Shown here: one piece after another, positions 53,003 to 61,234 of the stretch | How the letters are laid out: each line of letters opens with the position of its first letter | Position numbering within the stretch: the stretch's first letter is position 1 | Assembly (NCBI RefSeq): GCF_000297775.1 | Contig: NZ_JH815513.1 | Span: forward strand, 12,165-76,164 | Length of the DNA: 64,000 nt | Direction of reading: 5' to 3' | DNA from: Sutterella wadsworthensis 2_1_59BFAA | GTDB taxonomy: Bacteria; Pseudomonadota; Gammaproteobacteria; Burkholderiales; Burkholderiaceae_F | Notes under the pieces: generated by a model | The model's input: only the letters and a program-made list of their open reading frames with translations | The model's database searches: none | Told to the model about the DNA's origin: nothing | Made by a program: the position numbers and the translations under genes

Positions 53003-53512
53003 TTACTCATGATCGGTGCGCTCTGGAAACAGTCTCTCCACGAGCTGCCTGATCATCTGAGCGGGATCCGAGAAGGGCGCATCGGCAAAGAGCGCGTGTC
53101 CCGCGCCGCCCTTTGCACGGGAGGCCGACACGTGGTAGGTCTCGCCCGTGTAGGCGTCGAGGAAGGTGAGCGACATGGAGGCGGGGGCCTCAAAAGGTCT
53201 CAGGGTCCTGCCCGTCGAGAAGGTGACGATGCCCCGGCAGCGGCGCACCGACGGCAGGTCGCCCGTCTCGAGGAGCTCGGGTTCGAAGCCGCGGTCGCGG
53301 AGCATGCGCGCGAGCGTCAGATCGAACGAGGCGGAATGCTCCTCGGCGGGCACGACGCACAGCGACCTGTAGGACTGATAGGGGCTTCGGTAGGAGGGTT
53401 CCTCAGGGGCCGCCTCCTGAGTGCTCGAGCAGGCGGCGAGCAGCGAGGCCGCGGCACAGGTCGCGCACAGGGCGGCGCGCCTTTTCACCTTTTTCAAAAT
53501 TCGTGCTTCCAT
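53003..53512 (-). CDS. Lipoprotein, hypothetical
   Basis: 169 residues from ATG 53512. The ATG four codons upstream overlaps the GAGGAG ribosome site, which decides the start. Lipobox SLLAAC (Cys ~28). The mature part has CVVPAEEHSASFDLTLARMLRDRGFEPELL and a beta-rich middle (RGIVTFSTGRTLRPFEAPASMSLTF), reminiscent of small uncharacterised envelope lipoproteins. No function assigned. Confidence 0.75.
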   Translation of the reverse strand: MEARILKKVKRRAALCATCAAASLLAACSSTQEAAPEEPSYRSPYQSYRSLCVVPAEEHSASFDLTLARMLRDRGFEPELLETGDLPSVRRCRGIVTFSTGRTLRPFEAPASMSLTFLDAYTGETYHVSASRAKGGAGHALFADAPFSDPAQMIRQLVERLFPERTDHE

Positions 53513-53641
53513 CCTTCTCCTCATATATGGATCTCAATGACGATAGGTTACACCCACTGACCGTAGCCCAACCCGTTTGCGCGTACAATTCTCCACTTCC
53601 GAACCCGCTTCCGAAAACAACCCATTTCCAGTACGCCGACC

Positions 53642-54208
53642 ATGTCCAAGAACAAGTCCGGGGCCGCGAACCGCCCTGCCCTCTACAATCCGACCGCCGC
53701 CTGCGTTCTCGCGCTCCTCTTCACGCCGATCTTCGGCGCCCTGCTTCAGGCGCGCAACTGGGACGCGCTCGGCGAACACGGCCGCGCCCGCGCCTCGCGC
53801 ATGTGGGTGCGCACGACGCTCTGGCTCCTTTTCGTCTTCGTCATCATGCAGGCCGTTTTCCAGAACGAGCCCTTCATGCAGTTCGGCGGCCTCTACTTCC
53901 TCGTCGTCACCTGGGCGAGCTGGATGGTCACGACCGGCTGGAAGCAGATCGGCTACGTGCGCGAGCTCTTCGGCAGCGACTATCCCCGCGAGCGCCTCGG
54001 CCGCGTGACGATCTTCGCAGGCGGCTGCTGGGTGATCTACTCCATGGTCTCCATCTCAATCGCGATGGCCATCCAGCTCACGGGCCTCGACAAGATGCTC
54101 CCCGGCGCCGAGCGTGCCGAAAGTCAGGGCGTCGTCCTGCGCGTGCCCGAAGGGTCCGACAAGGTGGTGGTGGAGCCGCTCCCCGTCGAGACCAGAAAGG
54201 CCGAATAA
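53642..54208 (+). CDS. Multi-spanning membrane protein, hypothetical
   Basis: 188 residues with about four hydrophobic segments (NPTAACVLALLFTPIFGALL; TTLWLLFVFVIMQAVF; GGLYFLVVTWASWMVTTGW; VTIFAGGCWVIYSMVSISIAMAI). The C-terminal ~35 residues are polar and likely cytoplasmic. No family recognised. It precedes the Sel1 gene by 18 bases and probably shares a transcript. Confidence 0.7.
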   Translation: MSKNKSGAANRPALYNPTAACVLALLFTPIFGALLQARNWDALGEHGRARASRMWVRTTLWLLFVFVIMQAVFQNEPFMQFGGLYFLVVTWASWMVTTGWKQIGYVRELFGSDYPRERLGRVTIFAGGCWVIYSMVSISIAMAIQLTGLDKMLPGAERAESQGVVLRVPEGSDKVVVEPLPVETRKAE

Positions 54209-54226
54209 GGCCCTCCTCACTTCCGC

Positions 54227-55282
54227 ATGCCCAAGCGTCCCGACCCGCGCTTTCCGATTCCCGCCCCTGAAAAGGCCGAGGACTACGTGCTCGACCTGCT
54301 CGGCGGCATCGTGAGGCGCAGACCCCTCACGGGCGAGGAGGCGATGGCCCAGCTCATCCGCCTCGAGGAGGACGCCCGCCGCGGCAATCCCGCCGCACAG
54401 ACCGAATTCGCCCGCCGCCTTCTCACCGACGCGCCCGACAGCCGCAAGAACCGCCGTGCGCTCTCGCTCCTCAGGAAGGCCGCCGCCCGAAAGCTCCCCG
54501 AGGCCCTTCACCTGCTCGGCGTCGTCATGCTGCGCGGCCAGGGGCTGGACGCGGATCCCGCCGAAGGCGCGAAGCTCCTTGAGGAAGCCGCCTATCTGGG
54601 CAGCGCAGGCGCGGCCGCCGACCTCGCCCGACTCTGCCGCATGGGGCTCGGACGCCCCGCATCCGACAGGGACGCACTCTACTGGTACCGAATCGCGGGC
54701 GCCAAGGGACACACCGCCTCCCAGCGCGAGGCGGGCCTCATGCTCAGGGACGGACGCGGCGCCCGCGCCGACAACGACGAGGCCGCCAGATGGCTCAGGG
54801 CCGCCGCCCAGGGGCGCGACCCTCAGGCCCAGTACGAACTCGCCCGCCTTCACCAGCGCCGAGGCTGGGCTGGCGCCGATCCCGAGGAAGCCGCCCGATG
54901 GCTCACCGAAGCCGCACTTTCGGGCGTCGTCGAGGCGCAGTACCGCCTCGGCGTCCACTACTGGGCAGGCAGGGGCGGCAGGGTCGACCTGCGCGAGGCC
55001 GTCCGCTGGACGTGCCGCGCCGCCGAAAACGGCAGCACGCAAGCCCTCACCACCCTCGCCGACTTCTTCCTGACGGGCTCGGCCCTCGACATGAACCGCT
55101 TCAATGCCTACACGCTCCTCAAGTGCGCCGCCAGGCTCCACGACGCGGGCGCCGCGACCACGCTCACCGCACTCGAGCGCATGCTCACCCGAAGCGAGAA
55201 GGCCCGCGCCACCCGCCTTGTGATGATCTCGAAAACCCCTAGGGTCCTCGTCGAGACCCTCATCCCCCGCCAGAGCCGCTGA
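54227..55282 (+). CDS. Sel1-like repeat protein
   Basis: 351 residues without a signal peptide. Six to seven Sel1/TPR-like units of ~36 residues, e.g. AAADLARLCRMGLGRPASDR, ASQREAGLMLRDGRGARADN, AQYELARLHQRRGWAGADPE, AQYRLGVHYWAGRGGRVDLR, each followed by A-x2-W-x3-AA. Such solenoids act as protein scaffolds. The function here is unknown. Confidence 0.85.
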   Translation: MPKRPDPRFPIPAPEKAEDYVLDLLGGIVRRRPLTGEEAMAQLIRLEEDARRGNPAAQTEFARRLLTDAPDSRKNRRALSLLRKAAARKLPEALHLLGVVMLRGQGLDADPAEGAKLLEEAAYLGSAGAAADLARLCRMGLGRPASDRDALYWYRIAGAKGHTASQREAGLMLRDGRGARADNDEAARWLRAAAQGRDPQAQYELARLHQRRGWAGADPEEAARWLTEAALSGVVEAQYRLGVHYWAGRGGRVDLREAVRWTCRAAENGSTQALTTLADFFLTGSALDMNRFNAYTLLKCAARLHDAGAATTLTALERMLTRSEKARATRLVMISKTPRVLVETLIPRQSR

Positions 55283-55321
55283 AAGCCGCCCGGTGTTGCA
55301 CAAGGCCCTCCCCGCCTGCGC

Positions 55322-55362
55322 AAAAAAAAGGTCAGAATCCCTGCAGGACAGGGATCTGACCT
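55322..55362 (-). terminator. Strong minus-strand terminator with no upstream protein gene
   Basis: On the minus strand AGGTCAGATCCCTG pairs with CAGGGATTCTGACCT (one bulge) and is followed by eight T. It implies a minus-strand untranslated transcript starting somewhere in 55370-56000. Confidence 0.7.
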
Positions 55363-56034
55363 CAACAACCAAAAGCATATGGATGACGGACATGACTCCG
55401 CATTGCTTCGCCGGCATCGGCCGACTGATTCATTCTGCCACCGTCCGCTCTCCCTCTCAATGCCTCCAAACCGCTCTCCCGGGGCTTTTGCCTGCCCGAC
55501 GGCATGCGGGATCAAGTTTCGCCTCCCTCTTAACACTTTTTTCTACCCCTGAAGTAGCATAGGATTTACCCTAACGACACTTCAAGGCGAAGCCTCCCGA
55601 GCTTTTCTCGAGTGCGTCCCGGAACAGATCGAGTGTTTTCACCTATGCAGCGGCGTACGGGATCACCTCCCCCAACTTCCCTGTGCCATAGGCGTTGCAA
55701 GGTCATATACAAAAAACACAAAAATCCCCTTGCCCTGCAACAGGTTGCGAAACACCTTCACCAATAAAATCGCCCCCCTCGAGGGACAATTTCCTGTCTT
55801 TCGCTGCAGGGCAGGGTTTTTGCTTGGGTTTACCTTTGGAGTCCGCATCGCTAAAATGCTTGGCATGCGAAATCACGGGATCTTTCATTCGCCTCTAGGA
55901 GCGGCATTTTCGCCCTTTTGTCGTTTTCAGGCACTCCCCTGATTCTTCAACGCAACCCCCAAAAATATTCTTCGTCCCCGCAGCCACATCCCTTTCAACT
56001 GACGGGGGCGGGCAGATCCACCAGGAGTGTTCAA
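55363..56034. other. 672-base intergenic region with repeated RNA-like motifs
   Basis: No protein-like frame. On the minus strand two similar blocks appear about 150 bases apart: TGATCCCGTACGCCG (near 55650) and TGATCCCGCATGCCG (near 55505), each followed within a few bases by a GNGAAAA/GGCAAAAG-type segment. A hairpin with arms GAAGT/ACTTC lies between. Further right, TGCCCTGCA (near 55735) and TGCAGGGCA (near 55808) with flanking A and T runs form a long inverted repeat. The HU promoter must lie near the right end. Confidence 0.4.
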
Positions 56035-56334
56035 ATGAATCGTTTCGACCTCGTTGACCGCATTGCCGCACGCAACAACATTTCCAAAGCTGAAGCTGAC
56101 CGTGTCGTCGTGAGCGTTTTTGAAGAAATCATGTCCGCCGTTACGATGGGCGATTCCGTGACTCTCATCGGCTTCGGCAGCTTCCGTGCCGTTGAAAGCG
56201 CTCCCCGCACGGGCCGCAACCCCGCCACGGGCGAAGCCATCCGCATTCCGGCGGTTCGCAAGCCGAAGTTCGTCGCCGGCACGTACTTCAGGGAAATCGT
56301 CAACAAGTACGAGGGCATCAAGGACAAGGAATGA
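56035..56334 (+). CDS. HU-family histone-like DNA-binding protein
   Basis: 99 residues from ATG 56035 (CAGGAG upstream). HU/IHF hallmarks: MNRFDLVDRIAARNNISKAE, LIGFGSFRAVESAPRTGRNP with the DNA-arm motif GRNPATGEAIRIPA, and KFVAGTYFREIVN. The C-terminus is slightly extended and charged. An alpha- or beta-type HU/IHF assignment is not possible from sequence alone. A terminator follows. Confidence 0.9.
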   Translation: MNRFDLVDRIAARNNISKAEADRVVVSVFEEIMSAVTMGDSVTLIGFGSFRAVESAPRTGRNPATGEAIRIPAVRKPKFVAGTYFREIVNKYEGIKDKE

Positions 56335-56370
56335 CGGCAGGGCTCTCCAAGCCTTCCGTCTGAGTTGAAG

Positions 56371-56407
56371 AAGGACCGCGTCGCACACTGCGTCGCGGTC
56401 CTTTTTT
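56371..56407 (+). terminator. Terminator after HU gene
   Basis: GGACCGCGTCGCA/TGCGTCGCGGTCC (one mismatch) followed by TTTTTT. Confidence 0.85.
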
Positions 56408-56474
56408 CATAGAAACTCGGCGCGGAAACCTCTGTCTTCAGACAGGGGGTATTGCCCCATTTGACGGCCTTGGC

Positions 56475-57218
56475 TCAGTCCCGCCTGAGCGTGAAGCGCT
56501 CGAATCCCGAGCGGAGCTTCTCAAGCACGGGTTCGGAGGGCCATGCGGGATCCACGGCGCCGAACCTTGCGATGAGGCCCGGCGGCTTGCGGCAGATCTG
56601 GAGCGCATAGTCCTTCACGTTGCGCGCCCGAAGAAAGGCGGCCGTCTCCAGAAGCTGCGCCTCGCTGAAGTAGTCGGGATGCGCCGTCGTGCGGCACTCG
56701 AAGGGAACGCCCGAAGCGAGAAGCAGCCCAAGGCTCTCGGTCCACTTGTCCTGCGCGCTCTCAACGCCCGTCACCTTCGCCCAGTGAGCGCCGTCGGCGG
56801 GCACCGCCTTGACGTCGAGCCCCACCCAGGAGAGGTCGGGGAGCACCTCGGCGAGCCTCGGGGGGTAGCTGCCGCCCGTGTGCAGGCCGACCTCGTACCC
56901 CATCTCCTTCACGGCCCGCACGGCGGCGGGGAGCGCAGGATCGAGGCAGGGCTCGCCGCCCGAGAAGACGACGCCGTCGAGAAGTCCGTGGCGCCGCTTC
57001 AGAAGAGACTCCAACTCCTCCCAGGACGAATGCTCGAGCCCAGGATCGAAGCTCCTCTGCTGCATCCAGCTGTTCTGGCAGTAGAGGCACCGCCAGGGAC
57101 AGCCCTGCACGAACGCCACCGCCGAGAGTCTGCCCGGAAAGTCGATGGTCGTAAAGGGCGTGAGGCCCGCGAGCTTCAGTTCCGAAGCCGCGGGCCCGTT
57201 TCGGTCATGACCGTTCAT
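56475..57218 (-). CDS. nrdG: Anaerobic ribonucleotide reductase activase NrdG (radical SAM)
   Basis: 247 residues. The radical-SAM motif CX3CX2C lies in QGCPWRCLYCQNSW, preceded by GLTPFTTIDFPGRLSAVAF. VVFSGGEPCLDPAL is the SAM-binding GGE motif. It uses SAM to install the glycyl radical on NrdD. It is the last gene of the nrd operon, 9 bases after the small glycyl-radical gene. Confidence 0.9.
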   Translation of the reverse strand: MNGHDRNGPAASELKLAGLTPFTTIDFPGRLSAVAFVQGCPWRCLYCQNSWMQQRSFDPGLEHSSWEELESLLKRRHGLLDGVVFSGGEPCLDPALPAAVRAVKEMGYEVGLHTGGSYPPRLAEVLPDLSWVGLDVKAVPADGAHWAKVTGVESAQDKWTESLGLLLASGVPFECRTTAHPDYFSEAQLLETAAFLRARNVKDYALQICRKPPGLIARFGAVDPAWPSEPVLEKLRSGFERFTLRRD

Positions 57219-57227
57219 GCCGCGGCC

Positions 57228-57425
57228 TTATTCGGCCTTCCTGCACTTGCAGTCGTGTTCGGCCGCGCGCTTTTCCGTGAAGCAGACGCGTTCGGCGAAC
57301 TCGCCCTTCTTGCCGGTGTTGAATGACTGCACCGGACGGTGGTAGCCCATCACGCGGGTCCAGACTTCGCAGGGCTGGCGCTCTTCATTCGTGAGTTCAA
57401 CGTCCTTCTTGACTTCGTTGGTCAT
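57228..57425 (-). CDS. Separate 65-residue glycyl-radical subunit of NrdD
   Basis: 65 residues from ATG 57425 with its own AGGAG site. The sequence EVWTRVMGYHRPVQSFNTGK continues GKKGEFAERV. It matches the extreme C-terminus of single-chain NrdD, where the glycine of the (R)VxGY motif carries the radical. A CxC-type tail (HDCKCRKAE) follows. The large NrdD gene just upstream stops right after its zinc-ribbon and lacks this motif. The two proteins must therefore act together. Small size means it is easily missed. Confidence 0.8.
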   Translation of the reverse strand: MTNEVKKDVELTNEERQPCEVWTRVMGYHRPVQSFNTGKKGEFAERVCFTEKRAAEHDCKCRKAE

Positions 57426-57469
57426 TTTCGTGACTCCTGATAAAAAAGTTGTTTTCCTTTGGAGCCCCC

Positions 57470-59506
57470 TCAGGAGGCCTCCTCCCTTGCGGCCTTCGCG
57501 CGCTTCTTCGCCAGCAGCTCGGCGTCGCACTTCGGGCAGAAGTCATGGCGGCCCGAGAGATAACCGTGCTTGGGACAGATCGAGAACGTCGGCGTCACCG
57601 TGATGTACGGCAGGCGGAAGCGCGTGAGCGTGCGGCGCACGAGGTCGCGGCAGGCCTCGGGCGAGGAGACCGCCTCGTTCATGTAGAGGTGGAGCACCGT
57701 GCCGCCCGTGTACTTGCGTTGCAGGTCGTCCTGACGCTCGAGCGCCTCGAACGGGTCGTCCGTGAAGTTGACGGGCAGCTGCGAGGAGTTCGTGTAGTAC
57801 GGATTCGCGGGCGTGCCTGCCTGCAGGATGCCGGGGAAGCGCTTGCGGTCCTCCTTGGCGAAGCGGTAGGTCGTGCCCTCGGCCGGCGTCGCCTCGAGGT
57901 TGTACATGTGGTCCGTCTCCTCCTGGAACTCGACGAGGCGGGCGCGAACATGGTCGAGCAGGCGCAGCGCAAAGGCATGGCCCCAGTCCGTCGTGATGTC
58001 CTCCCTGTCGCTCGTGAAGTTGCGGATCATCTCGTTGATGCCGTTGACGCCGATCGTCGAGAAGTGATTGCGCAACGTGCCGAGATAGCGCTTCGTGTAC
58101 GGGAAGAGACCCTGGTCGATGTGGCGCTGGATGACCTTGCGCTTGATCTCGAGGCTCGTCTTCGCAAGCTCGAGCAGATAGTCGAGGCGACGCAGAAGCC
58201 CCTCCTCGTCATCCTTGAAGAGGAAGCCCAGACGCGCGCAGTTGACCGTCACCACGCCGAGCGAGCCCGTCTGCTCCGCGGAGCCGAAGAGGCCGTTGCC
58301 GCGCTTGAGCAGCTCGCGCAGGTCGAGCTGCAGGCGGCAGCACATCGAGCGGATCATGTTGGGCTTGAGCTCGGAGTTGATGAAGTTCTGGAAGTACGGC
58401 AGACCGTAGCGCGCCGTCATGTCGAAGAGCCTCATCGCATTGGGGCTGTCCCAGTCGAAGTCAGGCGTGATGTTGTAGGTCGGAATCGGGAACGTGAACA
58501 CGCGTCCCTTCGCATCGCCCTTGAGCATCACCTCGATGTAGGCCCTGTTGATCATGTCCATCTCGGCCTGCAGCTCGCCGTAGGTGAACGGCATCGTCTC
58601 GCCGCCGATCATCGGATGCTCGGCGCGCAGGTCCTCGGGACACGTCCAGTCGAACGTGAGGTTCGTGAACGGCGTCTGCGTGCCCCAGCGGCTCGGCACG
58701 TTCAGGTTGTAGATGAGCTCCTGCATGCACTGGAGCACTTCGGCGTAGGGCAGGTTGTCCTTCCTGATGAAGGGCGCGAGATACGTGTCGAAGCTCGAGA
58801 ACGCCTGGGCGCCCGCCCACTCGTTCTGCATCGTGCCGAGGAAGTTGACGATCTGACCCGTGGCGGACGAAAGGTGCTTCGGCGCCGCGGCCTCGACCTT
58901 GCCGGCCACGCCGTTGAGGCCCTCGTTGAGGAGCGTCCTCAGAGACCAGCCCGCGCAGTAGCCCGAGAGCATGTCAAGGTCGTGGATGTGCAGGTCGGCC
59001 TCGCGGTGCGCGCGGCCCACCTCGGCCGGATAGATGAAGTTGAGCCAGTAGTTGGCCATCACCTTGCCGGAGACGTTCAGGATGAGGCCACCGAGCGAAT
59101 AGCCCTGGTTGGCGTTCGCGTTGACGCGCCAGTCGATCTGGTCGAGGTATTCGTTGATGGAGCTTTCGACGTTGACCCAGCTCTGCTTGGCGTCGCGAGC
59201 CTTCGTGCGGGTCTCGCGGTAGACGATGTAGGCGCGGAGCGTCTTGAAGCAGCCCGCCTCGAAGAGCGCGTGCTCGACGGCGTCCTGAACAAGTTCGATG
59301 CACAGCGTCGACTTCTCGTCCAGACGCGGCAGCACGTACGCGCAGACGAGATCAAGGGCCTTGGCCTCGCCGAACTCGCCCGTCGCCTTGCCCGCGCGCG
59401 TGACGGCGCTAACGATCTTCGTGACGTCGAAGGGCTTCACGCTGCCGTTTCGCTTGACGATGTGCTTGCCGGCGAACCGTTCACAAATCTCCATTTGCTT
59501 CTCCAT
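57470..59506 (-). CDS. nrdD: Anaerobic (class III) ribonucleotide reductase large chain NrdD, lacking glycyl-radical tail
   Basis: 678 residues. N-terminal ATP-cone (HIVKRNGSVKPFDVTKIVSA, residues ~14-95). Catalytic 10-stranded barrel with FNLNVPSRWGTQTPFTNLTF (shown in part as LNVPSRWGTQTPF) and GSLGVVTVNCARLGFL. C-terminal zinc-ribbon CPKHGYLSGRHDFCPKC, after which the chain ends. The RVxGY glycyl-radical motif is absent here and encoded by the next small gene (45 bases downstream). It reduces ribonucleotides without oxygen. Paired NrdR-like boxes precede it. Confidence 0.9.
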   Translation of the reverse strand: MEKQMEICERFAGKHIVKRNGSVKPFDVTKIVSAVTRAGKATGEFGEAKALDLVCAYVLPRLDEKSTLCIELVQDAVEHALFEAGCFKTLRAYIVYRETRTKARDAKQSWVNVESSINEYLDQIDWRVNANANQGYSLGGLILNVSGKVMANYWLNFIYPAEVGRAHREADLHIHDLDMLSGYCAGWSLRTLLNEGLNGVAGKVEAAAPKHLSSATGQIVNFLGTMQNEWAGAQAFSSFDTYLAPFIRKDNLPYAEVLQCMQELIYNLNVPSRWGTQTPFTNLTFDWTCPEDLRAEHPMIGGETMPFTYGELQAEMDMINRAYIEVMLKGDAKGRVFTFPIPTYNITPDFDWDSPNAMRLFDMTARYGLPYFQNFINSELKPNMIRSMCCRLQLDLRELLKRGNGLFGSAEQTGSLGVVTVNCARLGFLFKDDEEGLLRRLDYLLELAKTSLEIKRKVIQRHIDQGLFPYTKRYLGTLRNHFSTIGVNGINEMIRNFTSDREDITTDWGHAFALRLLDHVRARLVEFQEETDHMYNLEATPAEGTTYRFAKEDRKRFPGILQAGTPANPYYTNSSQLPVNFTDDPFEALERQDDLQRKYTGGTVLHLYMNEAVSSPEACRDLVRRTLTRFRLPYITVTPTFSICPKHGYLSGRHDFCPKCDAELLAKKRAKAAREEAS

Positions 59507-59540
59507 TCTTTTCCTGTCACTTCGGGCGAAACACGTTCAA

Positions 59541-59588
59541 ACACTATATATAGTATGTCTCACCCCGCCGAACCACGAGCTGTAGTGG
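59541..59588. promoter_or_regulatory. Pair of NrdR-box-like operators upstream of nrdD
   Basis: ACACTATATATAGTAT (59541-59556) closely fits the NrdR consensus ACACWATATATWGTGT. A weaker second copy, CCACGAGCTGTAGTGG (59573-59588), starts 32 bases later, the three-helical-turn spacing typical of NrdR box pairs. They predict repression of nrdD by NrdR at high dATP. Confidence 0.7.
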
Positions 59589-59763
59589 TGCCGCGCAGAA
59601 CGGGTCTAATGACTATAGCAAAGAGAATACGGAACCGCACCCCTCCATTCGGGGGATCCCGGGCTACCGGCGGCGCCCGAGAAGACGCCCCTAAAGCGCC
59701 GGAACGCCTGCGGGCAAAGGATTGTCAGTACATGCGGAGAGGACGTGCGGAGTGCCCGTCGGC

Positions 59764-60002
59764 CCAATAGGTGATTTACCTAGTGCATAGAGAGTGCCTT
59801 ATGAGTAGAATAGGGCTTAGTCAGACGGTTCTGCCTAACCGGATCTCTTGTTTGTGCGTAGAGAGCATCCGCAGAATTCGTCGGACTCCTGTCTTCGGCG
59901 TCCGAGGGGCTGCATCGGCAAGATCAGCGTTGTCTTTCCGATGCAAGCAAGTATGCCTTGACAGTTTTTTCACCCGCAACACATTTGTTGCGGGTTTTTT
60001 TT
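59764..60002 (+). ncRNA. Candidate structured small RNA ending in a strong terminator
   Basis: No credible protein. Plus-strand hairpins follow one another: AGGTGATTTACCT, CGGTT/AACCG, CTCT/AGAG, GGAC/GTCC and GCATCGG/CCGATGC. They are closed by a perfect terminator at 59973. No known class recognised; start is a guess. Confidence 0.35.
59973..60002 (+). terminator. Strong Rho-independent terminator without upstream gene
   Basis: CCCGCAAC/GTTGCGGG stem, ACATTT loop, eight T. The nearest protein gene on this strand is far upstream, so it ends an untranslated RNA. Confidence 0.85.
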
Positions 60003-61234
60003 ATCCTTTTTTTCCGCCCTCTCCTCCGATCCGGGCCGTCCTTCCCCGTCTAGTCACTTTGTCTCATTCGACTCACTTCGACCCCGGCGAAAATCTGCGT
60101 ATCTTTACTTACAAGATCCTGCCTATGCCAAACGCCCCCAAAGACGGGGAAAACCCGAAAAAAGGCTCGATTTCAGGTGTTTTTTGCCCAAAAAAACGCA
60201 CGAAACAATGACAATAGTCAAATTGTACGGGCGCGTTTACACTTATTCGACGCATTTTTCACCCGCCAGCGCCCGTCTTCGGCCCGGGATTTCGCCCTGA
60301 ACAGCCCCCTGGGCCCGATCGTCTTCCGCCCTTTTTCATAGCGGGAGGCTGCGCCCGCACGTCGGTGTCTCCCTCTCAGGATCATGCGCGCCCCTGCGGC
60401 GTCGTCGGAGGACGGAGTGAGGGAACGAACCGTTCGACGTCGCGCGTGAGGGCGCGCAAATGAAGAGAGGGGCATTGGGGTGCATGGAGGTGTGCAGGCC
60501 CTTCACTGGAAGCGCACCGGGCGTGCATGAGGCATGCATGAGGGGCGCACGCCGTCGCCCGCGCGGCAGTGCGCGACGGCACGGAAGGTGCGGGAGAGAG
60601 GAGGACGAGGATGCAAAAAGGCGCACCGCGAAGCAGGACGGCTCCGAAACGCCTGCAGGAGAGGTGCAGGAGGGGAATCAGGTGCGAAGCGCAGATAGAC
60701 TAAAGGGGCTGATCGGAACTCCCTTTCAATTCCAATCAGCCCCCTAGCAGAGGAACGCGGAGTGTTAACGAGGCAGGACCAACCACATCGTCAATCTGCG
60801 TTTGAGGAGGAGCAATGAACTTTTGTTTTCTTGCTTGCAGATAAAGTTACTCGCATTTACCTCAGGTTACAAATGTTCTGAAAACGGCTTCCAAGGCGGC
60901 TTGCAGGCTCTCCGGACGACAAATTCATACGATTTTTGAAAAAATATGAGCACCACTAGCGATGTTCGTAGGCGTCATTTTCTGCGTATAAATACGCAAC
61001 TCGTATAACTTTTTCTTTTCCCGTCCGAATCTCCCGCACATCATCCGCACGGATGACCCTGACCACAAATGCAGGGGGCTTGTCTTATCATTTATTATTT
61101 GCGCCAGAAGCACGCTTCCGGTCCCGGATACTGACAAGACATAGTCAGGCAGCCGGCCTCCGTCCGCCCGAGCACCCTCCGGGCGGGATTTGAGCGGACG
61201 ACGCCCTCCCCGATTCGAACTAGGACTATTAACA
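60003..61234. other. 1.2-kb intergenic region, mostly unexplained
   Basis: Frames up to ~95 codons exist but none looks like a protein. A 14-bp hairpin GGGGCTGATCGGAA/TTCCAATCAGCCCC (one mismatch) lies at 60705-60743. A 9-codon reading frame (60815-60844) has an excellent GAGGAGGAG ribosome site. A hairpin CCGCCCG/CGGGCGG sits near 61167-61190, just before the ligase start. The part from 60830 to 61110 is AT-rich and probably contains promoters. Confidence 0.4.

Noticed and set aside
55108-55536. Minus-strand 142-codon frame overlapping the Sel1 gene end
   Set aside because: Crosses the strong minus-strand terminator and has no protein-like pattern.
57449-59770. 773-codon plus-strand frame opposite nrdD, and similar long antisense frames (for example 16375-17805 plus, 25377-28187 minus, 42118-44373 minus, 61229-62971 minus)
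   Set aside because: They lie opposite genes with clear family motifs, are rich in Arg/Ala/Val/Asp/Gly repeats and show no domain. This is the usual side effect of high GC and strong third-position bias.
60218-60626. Minus-strand frames of 66-96 codons in the 60.2-60.6 kb gap
   Set aside because: Arg/Pro/Ser-rich, overlapping in several frames, and without ribosome sites or domain features.
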